A stretch of DNA of 64,000 nt from Euryhalocaulis caribicus (GCF_000412185.1 NZ_ASJA01000005.1:179173-243172), one strand, 5' to 3'. Counted from the first letter of the stretch, positions 25,506 through 35,087 are shown. Program-made: numbers and translations. Notes: generated by a model not told the origin, from the sequence alone.

Positions 25506-26300
25506 ATGGAAGCGGTCAGCATTCTTGCCATCAATTTCGGCGTCATCTGCGCGTGCATGTTCGTGCTGTGGCTGCTGAGCATTCCGTTGAATGACGTCAG
25601 CTTCATCGATTCCTTCTGGGCGATCGGTTTTATCGTCATGGCGGGGTCGACCTATCTGATCGCCGACGGCTCGGCCGCGCGCTCCGCGCTGCTGCTGGCG
25701 GTGACGGCCGTGTGGGGGCTTCGGCTGGGCGGTTACCTGTTCTGGCGGTGGCGCAAGGAAGGCGCGGACAAGCGCTATGTCGCCCTGTTGAACAAGGCGC
25801 CCGGCAATGTGCACCTGTTCAGCCTGACCAAGGTGTTCGGCCTGCAGGCCATCCTGCTGTGGGTGGTGTCGCTGCCGGTGCAGCTGGGACAGGTGGCGGC
25901 GGAGCCCGCGGCGCTGGGCTGGCTGGCCTGGATCGGCGCGGCGCTGGCGGCCATCGGGATCATCTTCGAATCGGTCGGGGACTGGCAGCTGGCGAAGTTC
26001 AAGAGCGATCCGGCCAGCCAGGGCCAGGTCATGGACAAGGGGCTGTGGCGCTATACGCGGCACCCGAACTATTTCGGTGACGCCTGCGTGTGGTGGGGCC
26101 TGTTCCTGATCGCGGCGGAGACCACGCCCGGCCTGTTCAGCGTGATCGGTCCGGCGGTGCTGACCTATCTTCTGGTCAAGTGGAGCGGCGTGCCGCTGCT
26201 GGAGCGCAAGCTCAAGCGCTCCCGCCCCGGCTATGAGGAATATGTGCGGCGCACCAGCGGCTTCATTCCCATGCCGCCCAAGAAGCTGAAAGACGCCTAG
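25506..26300 (+). CDS. DUF1295 family integral membrane protein
   Basis: A 264-residue protein with about six membrane segments and the conserved C-terminal block G-L-W-R-Y-T-R-H-P-N-Y-F-G-D, which identifies the DUF1295 family within the larger steroid 5-alpha-reductase / isoprenylcysteine methyltransferase fold. The R-H-P-N-Y-F motif forms part of the nucleotide or SAM-binding region in relatives. It is an inner-membrane reductase or methyltransferase of unknown substrate. It lies 28 bp after the SDR and is followed by a terminator, so it is the last gene of the receptor-ligase run. Confidence 0.92.
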   Translation: MEAVSILAINFGVICACMFVLWLLSIPLNDVSFIDSFWAIGFIVMAGSTYLIADGSAARSALLLAVTAVWGLRLGGYLFWRWRKEGADKRYVALLNKAPGNVHLFSLTKVFGLQAILLWVVSLPVQLGQVAAEPAALGWLAWIGAALAAIGIIFESVGDWQLAKFKSDPASQGQVMDKGLWRYTRHPNYFGDACVWWGLFLIAAETTPGLFSVIGPAVLTYLLVKWSGVPLLERKLKRSRPGYEEYVRRTSGFIPMPPKKLKDA

Positions 26301-26331
26301 CCGGTTTCAGGTCTGTTTTACGGCACAGACA

Positions 26332-26366
26332 ACGGCCCGGACAGGTTTTGTCCGGGCCGTTTCTTT
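26332..26366 (+). terminator. Rho-independent terminator
   Basis: A perfect 12-bp stem (26332-26343 with 26349-26360), a 5-nt loop and a T-rich tail (TTCTTT), 31 bp after the DUF1295 stop. It closes the 19958-26300 transcription run. Confidence 0.9.
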
Positions 26367-26493
26367 AGATCTGTCCGAACTATGCCATGATCGTTGCTTA
26401 GGGTTATCTTCACCCAAATCGGGGAAGAGCATTGGACGACGCTCCCGGCGCAAAGCCGGCGGCGCCCTTGGGATGTGCGGAGAAAGGGAAACG

Positions 26494-28173
26494 ATGAACA
26501 GGAATGCATTCGGACTGGCCATGGCGGCCGGCGCGCTGTTTCTGGCGGCCTGCGGCGGCGGCGAGGACACCGGAGAAACGCTGGCTCAACAGGCGGCGGA
26601 CAAACGCATCCTGCATCGCGGCAATACGGCCGAACCTCTGTCCCTGGACCCGCACAAGGCCGCGGGGAAATGGGAAGACGCCATTATCGGCGACATGTTT
26701 GTGGGTCTTTATACCGACAATGCGCAGGCCGAGCCGATCTATGGCATGGCCGAGAATCATACCGTCTCCAGCGACGGCAAGACCTGGACCTTCACATTGC
26801 GCGACGCGCAGTGGTCCGACGGAACGCCGGTGACGGCCAATGATTTCGAATTTGCCTTCCGCCGGATCATGGACCCCAGCACGCTGTCGCAATACGCCTC
26901 GCTTCTCTATGTCATCAAGAACGCGCAGCCGGTGAACGAAGGGGCGATGGACCCCGAACAGCTGGGCGTGACGGCGGTGGACGAGAAGACCCTGCGGATC
27001 GAGCTGGAATATCCGGCCCCGTATCTTCCCGGACTGCTGACCCATCACACGGCGTTTCCCGTGCCCCGGCACGTGATCGACGAATATGGCGCGGCCTGGA
27101 TCCAGCCCGGCAATGTGGTGGTGAATGGACCGTTCAAACTGACCGAGTGGCGCACCAATGACTATGTTCACGTCGCCAAGAACGAGACGTTCTATGACGC
27201 GGACAATGTCTGCCTGAACGAAATCTACTACTACCCGACCAACGACAATAACGCCGCCGTGCGCCGCCTTCGCGCGGGCGAGCTGCATATCAACAGCGAG
27301 TTTCCCGGACAGAAGATCGAGGAGCTGCGCGAGCAGCTGCCGGGCTATGTGCGGGTCTCGCCGTTCCTGGCGACGGTCTATTACGTCTATAACGTGCAGC
27401 GCCCGCCCTTCGACGATGCGCGGGTGCGCCAGGCGCTGGCCATGGCGCTGGGGCGCGAGTTCATGGTCGACGAGATCCTGAAGACCGGTCAGCTTCCGGC
27501 GCCGGGCCTGGTGCCGCCGGGAATCGCCAATTACGGCGACGGGGCCAAGGTGGACTGGTGGGATATGTCGATGGACGAGCGCAAGGCGCGCGCGCGGGAG
27601 CTGCTGGAAGAGGCCGGTTATGGCCCGGAAAACCCCCTGCGTTTCGAATACACCCACCGAAATACCAGCGATAACCCCCGCGTCGCCCCGGTGGTGCAGG
27701 CCGACTGGGAGGACATCGCCGAATGGGTGGACGTGGAGATCACCGGCGTCGAGACGCAGATCCATTACGACAATCTGCGCGCGGGAAATTTCGATGTGGG
27801 CGATGCGGCCTGGGCGTCGGATTTCAACGATCCGATCAATTTCCTCTATCTGCTGGAGACCAAGACCGGGCAGATGAATTATGGAAAATACTCCAATCCC
27901 CGCTATGACGCGCTGATCGAGGAATCGAACCGCACGCTGGACATGGAGCAGCGCGCGCAGCTGCTGCATGAGGCCGAGCAGATCATGCTGGACGACATGC
28001 CCATCATCCCGATGTGGTATTTCGTGACCAAGAACCTGGTCAGCCCGGAAGTGACCGGCTGGGAAGATAATGTGGTGGATATTCACCGCTCGCGCTATCT
28101 GTGCTTCGAAGACGCCGCCCCGGCCGGCGCCGGCGCCGTGTCGGAGGCCGAAGCGGACGCGGCCGGGGGCTGA
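26494..28173 (+). CDS. Peptide ABC transporter substrate-binding lipoprotein (OppA-like)
   Basis: 559 residues. The start at 26494 gives a lipoprotein signal with lipobox L-A-A-C (Cys20). The body is the cluster-C solute-binding fold (SBP_bac_5): E-P-L-S-L-D-P-H-K near residue 50, W-S-D-G-T-P-V-T-A-N-D-F, G-P-F-K-L, and the P-x-F-D-D-A-R-V-R-Q-A-L block. It should bind oligopeptides in the periplasm. No permease or ATPase genes are adjacent, so the transporter partner is encoded elsewhere or the protein serves a non-transport role. The tail is Ala/Glu/Gly-rich. Confidence 0.92.
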   Translation: MNRNAFGLAMAAGALFLAACGGGEDTGETLAQQAADKRILHRGNTAEPLSLDPHKAAGKWEDAIIGDMFVGLYTDNAQAEPIYGMAENHTVSSDGKTWTFTLRDAQWSDGTPVTANDFEFAFRRIMDPSTLSQYASLLYVIKNAQPVNEGAMDPEQLGVTAVDEKTLRIELEYPAPYLPGLLTHHTAFPVPRHVIDEYGAAWIQPGNVVVNGPFKLTEWRTNDYVHVAKNETFYDADNVCLNEIYYYPTNDNNAAVRRLRAGELHINSEFPGQKIEELREQLPGYVRVSPFLATVYYVYNVQRPPFDDARVRQALAMALGREFMVDEILKTGQLPAPGLVPPGIANYGDGAKVDWWDMSMDERKARARELLEEAGYGPENPLRFEYTHRNTSDNPRVAPVVQADWEDIAEWVDVEITGVETQIHYDNLRAGNFDVGDAAWASDFNDPINFLYLLETKTGQMNYGKYSNPRYDALIEESNRTLDMEQRAQLLHEAEQIMLDDMPIIPMWYFVTKNLVSPEVTGWEDNVVDIHRSRYLCFEDAAPAGAGAVSEAEADAAGG

Positions 28174-28222
28174 CGCGCCGGCATTTCGCGCGCGGCGCGC
28201 CTTGTAATCGGGGGAGGGGCGA

Positions 28223-29416
28223 ATGACCGGTGACGCACTGGAAGAAGCGGCCAATGCGGCCCAGACCGCCGTCACGGCGGACGCCGTAGGGTCGGAGCTG
28301 AAGGGCGGCCGCAGCCGCGTGGGCGAACACTGCGCCAATTGCGGGGCGCCGCTGGAGGGGCCGTATTGTTTTGCATGCGGCCAGTATGACGACGATCTGC
28401 GGCGACCGATCTGGGCCCTGGCCGGAGAGGTTATCGAAGGGCTTTTCGCGCTGGACGGCCGTGTCCTGAACACGATCCCCCCGCTGATGTGGCGGCCGGG
28501 GCATGTGACGACCCGCTATCTGGCCGGCGAACGCGCGCGCTTCGTCGCCCCGTTCCGCCTCTATCTGATCGCCAGTCTTATCTTCTTCGTGATGCTGGCG
28601 CTGTTTGGCGATTTCAGCCTGAATCCGGCCGACCGGATGAACACCGAGCAAGCGCAGGCGGAATTCGATCAGGCGGCGCAGGAGCTGTCGGAAGCGCGGG
28701 AGAGGGCTGAAGAATCCGGCAATGCCGAGGAAGCGGCGGGAATCGCCGTCGCCGAACGGATGCTGATTTCAACGCGCGCGGCGACCGAGCGCGCCATGGC
28801 GGACAGCGAAACCCAGCTCGAGACCGCCGAGAAAATCGGGAACACCATGACGCGGGAAACCTGGAAGCGCGACGTGCGCGCGGCCCTGACCCCGGAGGAC
28901 GTCAGCGAGTCGGAGTTGCAGGAGGCCGAGGAAAACGGCGCGGACCTTAATTTCAGCGGCGCGGAGTCCATGCCGCTGGAGCAGCGCCGCTGGCTGGTCA
29001 CGCGTATCAACCGGATCATTGACGATCCGTCCCGGCTGGGCGACGCCATGGAGCGCTGGGCGCCGCGCCTGCTGTTCGTCCTGTTGCCGGTTTACGCGCT
29101 GATCCTGGCGGGGATGCATTTCTGGCGGCGGGATTTCGTGTTCTACGACCATCTGGTCGTGTCGCTGCACGCGCACGCCTTTTTCTTCCTGCTGATGACG
29201 GGATTGATCATCGCCGGCATCGGTCTGGGCGGCTTCCTGACGACGACGATTTTCATCATCTGGAGCAATTTCTACATCTATCGCATGCACCGCCGCGTCT
29301 ATCGCCACGGACGGCTGACCTCCATGTTGCGGACGCTGGTTCTGGATTTCGTCTATATGATTGTTCTGACGCTTTCCCTGGTCATCCTGTTCTTCCTGGG
29401 CGTGGCTTTCGTCTGA
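28223..29416 (+). CDS. DUF3667 domain membrane protein with zinc ribbon
   Basis: A 397-residue protein. A four-Cys ribbon (Cys37, Cys40, Cys49, Cys52 as C-A-N-C and C-F-A-C) starts the DUF3667 domain, followed by P-P-L-M-W-R-P-G and F-V-A-P-F-R-L-Y-L-I-A-S. One membrane segment follows at about residues 113-130. A charged, probably coiled-coil Glu/Ala-rich region (about 140-250) comes next, then three C-terminal membrane segments. Function is not established for the family. It lies 49 bp after the OppA-like gene and may share its transcript. Confidence 0.88.
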   Translation: MTGDALEEAANAAQTAVTADAVGSELKGGRSRVGEHCANCGAPLEGPYCFACGQYDDDLRRPIWALAGEVIEGLFALDGRVLNTIPPLMWRPGHVTTRYLAGERARFVAPFRLYLIASLIFFVMLALFGDFSLNPADRMNTEQAQAEFDQAAQELSEARERAEESGNAEEAAGIAVAERMLISTRAATERAMADSETQLETAEKIGNTMTRETWKRDVRAALTPEDVSESELQEAEENGADLNFSGAESMPLEQRRWLVTRINRIIDDPSRLGDAMERWAPRLLFVLLPVYALILAGMHFWRRDFVFYDHLVVSLHAHAFFFLLMTGLIIAGIGLGGFLTTTIFIIWSNFYIYRMHRRVYRHGRLTSMLRTLVLDFVYMIVLTLSLVILFFLGVAFV

Positions 29417-29443
29417 GCCGCCCCCCGTCTTTGACCGCGCATG

Positions 29444-29481
29444 AAAAAAGCCCCGGAGCGTTCGCTCCGGGGCTTTCTTTT
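29444..29481. terminator. Bidirectional terminator
   Basis: AAAGCCCCGGAGCG-TT-CGCTCCGGGGCTTT is a near-perfect hairpin with A6 before and TTTCTTTT after. It serves both the rightward DUF3667 gene and the leftward S9 peptidase gene. Confidence 0.92.
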
Positions 29482-29498
29482 CAGCGATGAACCGGCGA

Positions 29499-31529
29499 TC
29501 AGCCCGCCGGGTTCATGCCGCAATCACTGGCGAGGAAGCTTTCAATCTCGCTCAGCGATTCACGGTGCTGTTCCGGCCACCAGGGCAGGCTGTGCGGCAT
29601 GTCGTCGATGACGACCAGCTTCGCGTTCACCTTGTCCTTAACGGCGTTGTAGAAGTCCTGAGAGTGGAACAGCGGCACGCGGGTGTCGCGGTCGCCGTGA
29701 TAGATCAGGATCGGGATATTCGCCTTGCTGGTGTTGTTCATGGGATCCATGCCCTTCACCGTGCGGCCCTGAAGGGCGCGCTGCAGGCGGTTCTCGCTCC
29801 AGCTGTTGTCCAGCTTGGCCAGATCCGCGACGCCCGCGCCGGCGATGGCGCAGCGGAACGGACCGTTTTCGCGGACCGTGGCGGCGAAGGCGGCGAAACC
29901 GCCATAGGAGTACCCGAAGATCGCCATGCGGTTCGGATCGGCGATGCCCTGCTCAACGAGCCACTGGGCGCCGTCATCCTTGTCGTCCTGCATCTTCTGG
30001 CCCCACTCGGCGTCGCCGGCCATCCACAGCTTGCGGCCGAAACCGGTGCTGCCGCGATATTGCGGCTGCAGCACGGCATAGCCGCGGGAGGCGAGGAATT
30101 GCGGCCAGCCGGAGCTGTCCCAGCCGGCGCTGTCGCGCGCCCAGGGACCGCCATGCGGCAGCACGATGCTGGGCAGGGGTCCGTCGCTCTTTTCCCAGCC
30201 GGCGGGCAGGGTCAGGAAGCCCGGGATCTTCATGCCGTCACGCGCCTGGTAATTGACCAGTTCGGTCGCGCGAAGCTGGTCCGACTTGATCCACGGACGC
30301 GCCGCGCCAATGACATCCGTGCGGCTCTTGTCGCGCAGCAGATAATAGGTCGGCGGGTTGGTGGAGCTGGACACCGTGAACATGATCTTCGACTTGTCGC
30401 CGGTGTAATTGCCGAAGCTGATATTTTGACCCGGGAAAGCCTGTTCCAGGCCCTTCTGGATCGAATCCCATTCCGGATCGACGTAGTAGGTCTTCTGAAC
30501 CGCGCCGCCATAGGTGAAGCCCAGCAGCTGGTTGAAGTCCGCTTCGGTCGAGCCGAGGATGACGCCCGTGGCGCTGAAATCGCGCGTGGCGAACATCGGC
30601 TCGTCATCGAATTCGCGCGTCTGCGGATCGTAGAAATAGACTTCCGCCAGATCGTCCGACATCAGGTCGGTGATGACGTAATATTTCCCGGTTTCCTCGT
30701 CGCGGCCGGCAATGCTGACGCTGTGGCGGCCGGAGGCCGTCGTGGTCAGCTTGTCATGGACCTCGAACGCGCCGGTGGATGGGTTTTTCAGCAGGATTTC
30801 GAAATCATAGTCGCCGCCGCCCGTCGGCTCGATGCGGGACTGGGTCAGAAGCTCGCCCGTGCGGGAATCGAACAGCCCGGCCGCTTCACGCGAATTCTCG
30901 CGGTAAATCAGCTCTTCACGGCCGCTCTCAAGATCCACGCGGATATATTCGGCGTTGAGCGAGGCGGTGTTCAGGCGCTGCGCGATCACGTCATTGGGGT
31001 CCAGCGGCAGATCCTGATGCAGGCCCGCGGTGCCGGTCAGCTCGAAGCAGAGCTGCGTCGCCTCGCTGGTGCCCAGCATGTTCTGGGCCTTCTGGAACGG
31101 CTCTTCGAAATCGTCCATGTCGGTCGAGGTCATGTAGAGCTTGGTCAGGAAGGTCCGCGTGTTGCCGATGCTGCGGCCTTCAATGCCGCAACGGCCGGCC
31201 GGGCCGGTCCAGGCCTGACGGCCGACGGCGAACAGCTTGTCGGCTTTCAGCGCCTGAGCGGCGATGAAGCGCATGCGGTCATTGCCCGGGGTGATGACCG
31301 GGCCTTGCGAATTTTCCAGGTCCCAGACGGCGAGCGCCAGCTCTTCGCCCTTATCGCCCGGGGGCGTCATGAGTCCGACGAGATACGATCCGTCGGACGA
31401 CATGGTCACATTTGTCACGGCCGGCGTGCGCGCCAGATCCTCGACCGGAATCTGGGCGTTCGCGCTGGTCACGGCCAGCAGTCCGGCGGCGCCGCCCATG
31501 AGTGCGCCTATGCGTCCTAGCAGTCTCAT
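29499..31529 (-). CDS. Secreted S9-family prolyl-oligopeptidase-like peptidase
   Basis: 676 residues with a signal peptide ending A-N-A-Q. The N-terminal part is a beta-propeller-like region. The C-terminal alpha/beta-hydrolase domain carries catalytic Ser541 (G-Y-S-Y-G-G), Asp615 (H-G-D-R-D-T-R-V-P) and His646 (M-P-H-S-L). It probably cleaves short peptides in the periplasm, in the manner of dipeptidyl/acylaminoacyl peptidases. It is divergent from a large TonB-dependent receptor (31872), a pairing that suggests import of peptides or peptide conjugates followed by cleavage. Confidence 0.92.
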   Translation of the reverse strand: MRLLGRIGALMGGAAGLLAVTSANAQIPVEDLARTPAVTNVTMSSDGSYLVGLMTPPGDKGEELALAVWDLENSQGPVITPGNDRMRFIAAQALKADKLFAVGRQAWTGPAGRCGIEGRSIGNTRTFLTKLYMTSTDMDDFEEPFQKAQNMLGTSEATQLCFELTGTAGLHQDLPLDPNDVIAQRLNTASLNAEYIRVDLESGREELIYRENSREAAGLFDSRTGELLTQSRIEPTGGGDYDFEILLKNPSTGAFEVHDKLTTTASGRHSVSIAGRDEETGKYYVITDLMSDDLAEVYFYDPQTREFDDEPMFATRDFSATGVILGSTEADFNQLLGFTYGGAVQKTYYVDPEWDSIQKGLEQAFPGQNISFGNYTGDKSKIMFTVSSSTNPPTYYLLRDKSRTDVIGAARPWIKSDQLRATELVNYQARDGMKIPGFLTLPAGWEKSDGPLPSIVLPHGGPWARDSAGWDSSGWPQFLASRGYAVLQPQYRGSTGFGRKLWMAGDAEWGQKMQDDKDDGAQWLVEQGIADPNRMAIFGYSYGGFAAFAATVRENGPFRCAIAGAGVADLAKLDNSWSENRLQRALQGRTVKGMDPMNNTSKANIPILIYHGDRDTRVPLFHSQDFYNAVKDKVNAKLVVIDDMPHSLPWWPEQHRESLSEIESFLASDCGMNPAG

Positions 31530-31871
31530 TTTATATGAGCTCCCCTATACCCTTGATTTTTAAACGGCGCGCGCCGCGTCCCTGAACGGTCCGCCGTCTC
31601 TGTGGGCGGAGTTAACAGCGAGGCCGGGACAGAAACAAGCGTCCGGGTGTTAATGGCGCGGACAGGGTGCGGCAATCTGTGCGTCAACATTACCAAAATT
31701 GTGACTGTCAGGACACAGTGACCACATTACAGCCGCTTAAATCACATTTTCGTCACTCCGGCGCCTTGCGGCCCGGTTCGACAAAGGTGACAAACCGGAG
31801 AGAAACTAACCGGGAAATGTATGGTTGGTTAACTTTGGGGATTCCTCGTCGACCTTTTTGGGGGTTACAAC
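31530..31871. other. Divergent promoter region, peptidase/receptor
   Basis: 342 bp with AT-rich patches near 31690-31760 and 31800-31860. TGTGACTGTCA and CACAGTGACCACA form a partly symmetric pair near 31700-31726 that could bind a regulator. I see no gene. Confidence 0.5.
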
Positions 31872-34817
31872 ATGATTAGAACTATGAACCGCCGCGGGCT
31901 TCTGCTCGCGAGCGTTGCCGGGATTTCGATGATTGGAGGCGCTGCGCTTGCTCAGGACGAGCAGGACGACGCCCAGGTCGAGCAAACGCAGGAAAGCCCG
32001 GCGGCTGAAGCCGCTGCTTCCGGCGACGACACGATCATCGTCACCGGTTCGCGTCTGCGCCGTGATGAATTTTCCTCGGCCTCGCCGATCCAGGTCCTGA
32101 ACGCGGAATCCGCGTCCCTGGAAGGCCTGATCGACACCGCGGACATCATTCAGGGCTCGTCCATCGCGGCCGGCTCCGTCCAGTTCAACAACCAGTTCGG
32201 CGGCTTTGTTGTCGAAGGCGGCACGGGCATCAACTCGATCTCGCTGCGCGGTCTTGGCGCCCAGCGCTCGCTGGTGCTGCTGAACGGCCGTCGTCCGGGC
32301 CCGTCGGGCACGCGCGGCCAGGTTGGCGCGTTCGACCTAAACGTTATTCCGACCTCCATCATCCAGCGCGTTGAAATCCTGAAGGATGGCGCGTCTTCGG
32401 TTTACGGTTCTGACGCCGTCGCCGGCGTGGTCAACGTGATCACCCGCACCTCCGTTGAAGAGCCTGAGCTGAACTTCCAGTACAACCAGCCTCTGGAAGG
32501 CGGCGGGGAACAGTTCTCCATCAATGGCGCCTATGGCCTGAACTTCGACACGGGCAGCATCGCGCTGGCCGCCGAATACAACCTGCAGGAAGACCTGTCG
32601 CTGGGCGACCGCGAATATCTGGGTTGCCAGCAGGACTATGTCTACGACGCCTCCACCGGCGAGCGCATTGACCGTGAAGACCGGTCGATCCTGGCGGGTT
32701 CGAAGAATGGCGGTTGTCAGGGCCTGTACCACAACACGATCATCGACGCCGCGTTCGGCACCCGTTACATCCCGTCGCCGGATGGCGTGACGGTTGGCCC
32801 GCTGGCGGGTTACCGTCCGCGCGCCAACGGCACCTATGACGATGGCGATGGCGTGCCGGCCTTCTATGAAGACGTGCTGTATCACCCGCTGGTTGGCCGT
32901 TCCGATGCGATCAACCGCAACGAACGCTTCAGCCTCTATGGCGTCGCCGACTTCGATTTCGACGTCCTGGGCGGTGTGAAATGGGTGAACGAAGCCCTCT
33001 TCACGCGTCGTGAAACGACGGCTGAAGGCTCCCGTCAGTTCTTCCCGCTGATTGGCGGCGCGAACACGGAGAACCTGTTCGGCGGCTTTACGGGTTATGT
33101 TTATAACAACGACCCGGCCTACGAGAACCCGTTCCTCAGCGTTCTGCAGCCGGTTGCTCCGTATCCGAGCGACACGGAAGTCGTGGTTGATTACTACAAC
33201 TTCGCCTCGCAGCTGGACGGCGGCTTCGGCTCCACCGGCTTCCTGAGCGACTGGACCTGGACCTTGAGCGGCGTCTACTCCTATTCGGACGGCGAATACA
33301 CGAACAAGAACCAGATCTTCAACGACCTTTCGGGCGATGTGCGCTACGACGACGACGCTCCGATGTACGATCCGTTCTCGAATGCATTCCTGAGCGGCAA
33401 TTACGGCGATGATTTCTACGATCTCATCGGCGGCGACGTGACTGGCAACACGATCTACGAGCAGTGGACCGCGACCGGTTACGTGACCGGCCCGCTCTTC
33501 ACCCTGCCGGCTGGCGATGTCGGCGTCGTGCTGGGCGCGGAATATCGTGACTTCTCCATCGAAGACACGCCGTCTCAGGAATCCCAGGATGGCAATCTGT
33601 GGGGCTTCACCTCCGCGCAGGTTACCGAGGGCAGCGACAATGTGGCGGAAGCCTTCGGCGAGATCGAAGTTCCGGTTCTTGCGGGCCTGCCGGGCTTTGA
33701 AGAGCTGACCTTCTCGGCTGCTGGTCGTGTTTTCGACTACAAGAGCACCGGCAGCGGCGAAGTGTGGGAAGTTGGTTTCAACTGGCAGGTTGTTCCGGCC
33801 GTCCGCTTCCGCGGCACGATGGGCACGTCCTACCGTTCGCCGGCGCTGTATGAACTGTATCTGGGCAACCAGACCGCGTTCTTCGATCAGCTGAACGATC
33901 CGTGCGTGGATTATCAGAACAGCTCCAACGAGCTGATCCGTCAGAACTGTGCGGCGGAAGGCATTCCGGCCGATTATCAGGGCGGCGCCTCTTCGGGCAC
34001 GATCATCACCGGCGGCGGTGTTGGCGTCCTGGAGCCGGAAACGTCTGACGCCTCCACGATCGGCGTGATCCTGACGCCGTCCTTCACCAACCTGAGCGTC
34101 GCGGTCGACTACTTCGAAATCGAAGTGAACGATCAGATCGCCCAGCTTGGCGCCGGCGGCATCCTGAGCGGCTGCTACAACGCTACGAACTTCCCGAACG
34201 AGTTCTGTAACCTGTTCGACCGTGGCGATGTGAACAGCCCGTTCGCGATCACCGAGATCCGTGACAGCTTCATCAACATCAACGAGCAGACCACCCGCGG
34301 CATCGACCTCACGGCGCGTTATCAGCGTGAGTTCGACTTCGGTACGCTGACCGTTGACGGTAAAGCGACCTGGACCCTGGAAGATGTCCTGCAGCTGTTC
34401 GACCCGGCGGCGACGTCGAGCTTCGACAACAACGACTTCAACCGCACCATTGGTGACCCGGATGTCGTTGCGAACCTCGACCTGCGCTTTGACCGTGGCG
34501 ACTGGACCTATTCCTGGTTCATGGACTTCATCGGTCACACCTCGAACGAGCCGTTCGCGAACGACGACTTCACGTATTTCGGCCGGGCGGCGTTCCGTCA
34601 GGTCGAAACCGAAGCGATCTGGTACCACGCTCCGTCCATCCGCTGGTCGGGTGACAAGCTGGCCGTCACGTTCGGCATCCAGAACATCTTTGACGAAGAG
34701 CCGCCGATCATCTCGACCGGCGCCGGCGCCACGCGCCGTGGCAACGTGCCGCTCTCGGGCACGCAGTACAGCCTCCTGGGCCGCACCGCGTTCCTGCGCG
34801 TCAACAAGACCTTCTAA
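31872..34817 (+). CDS. TonB-dependent receptor (large, 981 aa)
   Basis: The ATG at 31872 has a GGGGGT site; Met5 is an alternative. The signal peptide ends A-A-L-A-Q, followed by an acidic Gln/Glu/Ala stretch and the TonB box D-D-T-I-I-V-T-G-S-R. The plug has S-I-S-L-R-G-L-G-A-Q-R-S-L-V-L-L-N-G-R-R and V-E-I-L-K-D-G-A-S-S-V-Y-G-S-D-A-V-A-G-V, the form typical of large receptors with unknown organic ligands in TonB-rich bacteria. The barrel ends R-V-N-K-T-F. CGT, GTT and GGT codons are more frequent than in neighbouring genes, which suggests strong expression. Divergent to the secreted peptidase. Confidence 0.95.
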   Translation: MIRTMNRRGLLLASVAGISMIGGAALAQDEQDDAQVEQTQESPAAEAAASGDDTIIVTGSRLRRDEFSSASPIQVLNAESASLEGLIDTADIIQGSSIAAGSVQFNNQFGGFVVEGGTGINSISLRGLGAQRSLVLLNGRRPGPSGTRGQVGAFDLNVIPTSIIQRVEILKDGASSVYGSDAVAGVVNVITRTSVEEPELNFQYNQPLEGGGEQFSINGAYGLNFDTGSIALAAEYNLQEDLSLGDREYLGCQQDYVYDASTGERIDREDRSILAGSKNGGCQGLYHNTIIDAAFGTRYIPSPDGVTVGPLAGYRPRANGTYDDGDGVPAFYEDVLYHPLVGRSDAINRNERFSLYGVADFDFDVLGGVKWVNEALFTRRETTAEGSRQFFPLIGGANTENLFGGFTGYVYNNDPAYENPFLSVLQPVAPYPSDTEVVVDYYNFASQLDGGFGSTGFLSDWTWTLSGVYSYSDGEYTNKNQIFNDLSGDVRYDDDAPMYDPFSNAFLSGNYGDDFYDLIGGDVTGNTIYEQWTATGYVTGPLFTLPAGDVGVVLGAEYRDFSIEDTPSQESQDGNLWGFTSAQVTEGSDNVAEAFGEIEVPVLAGLPGFEELTFSAAGRVFDYKSTGSGEVWEVGFNWQVVPAVRFRGTMGTSYRSPALYELYLGNQTAFFDQLNDPCVDYQNSSNELIRQNCAAEGIPADYQGGASSGTIITGGGVGVLEPETSDASTIGVILTPSFTNLSVAVDYFEIEVNDQIAQLGAGGILSGCYNATNFPNEFCNLFDRGDVNSPFAITEIRDSFININEQTTRGIDLTARYQREFDFGTLTVDGKATWTLEDVLQLFDPAATSSFDNNDFNRTIGDPDVVANLDLRFDRGDWTYSWFMDFIGHTSNEPFANDDFTYFGRAAFRQVETEAIWYHAPSIRWSGDKLAVTFGIQNIFDEEPPIISTGAGATRRGNVPLSGTQYSLLGRTAFLRVNKTF

Positions 34818-34838
34818 GACGGTCTTGCAAAACAGAAG

Positions 34839-34871
34839 AAAGGCGGGTCCTCCGGGACCCGCCTTTTTTTT
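34839..34871 (+). terminator. Rho-independent terminator of the TonB receptor
   Basis: AGGCGGGTCC-TCCG-GGACCCGCCT hairpin followed by a T8 run, 22 bp after the receptor stop. Confidence 0.95.
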
Positions 34872-34963
34872 ATGCGGCAAAACTGACGGTTCCGCCGGGC
34901 CATTTCGTTCGTCATGGAAACAGGGACAAATGTCCTTCGGAAATTCGCGCTCTCAGGCCGCCG

Positions 34964-35087
34964 CCTTCGAGACGCCCTGAAGGGCTCCTCAGGCTAAGGT
35001 CTGGGGTGGGAAGCTATTGTTTCTCCACCCGCTTCCATCACCCTTCCCCTGAGGAGCCGCGCCGAGGGCGCGGCGTCTCGAAGGGCT
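34964..35087 (-). repeat. Dispersed palindromic repeat B, copy 2 (inverted)
   Basis: The arms 34964-34999 and 35047-35085 carry CCTTCGAGACGC / GCGTCTCGAAGG and GGCTCCTCAGG / CCTGAGGAGCC. The spacer matches the reverse complement of the 3429-3556 spacer (CTAAGGT-TGGGG, CATCACCCT). Confidence 0.85.
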
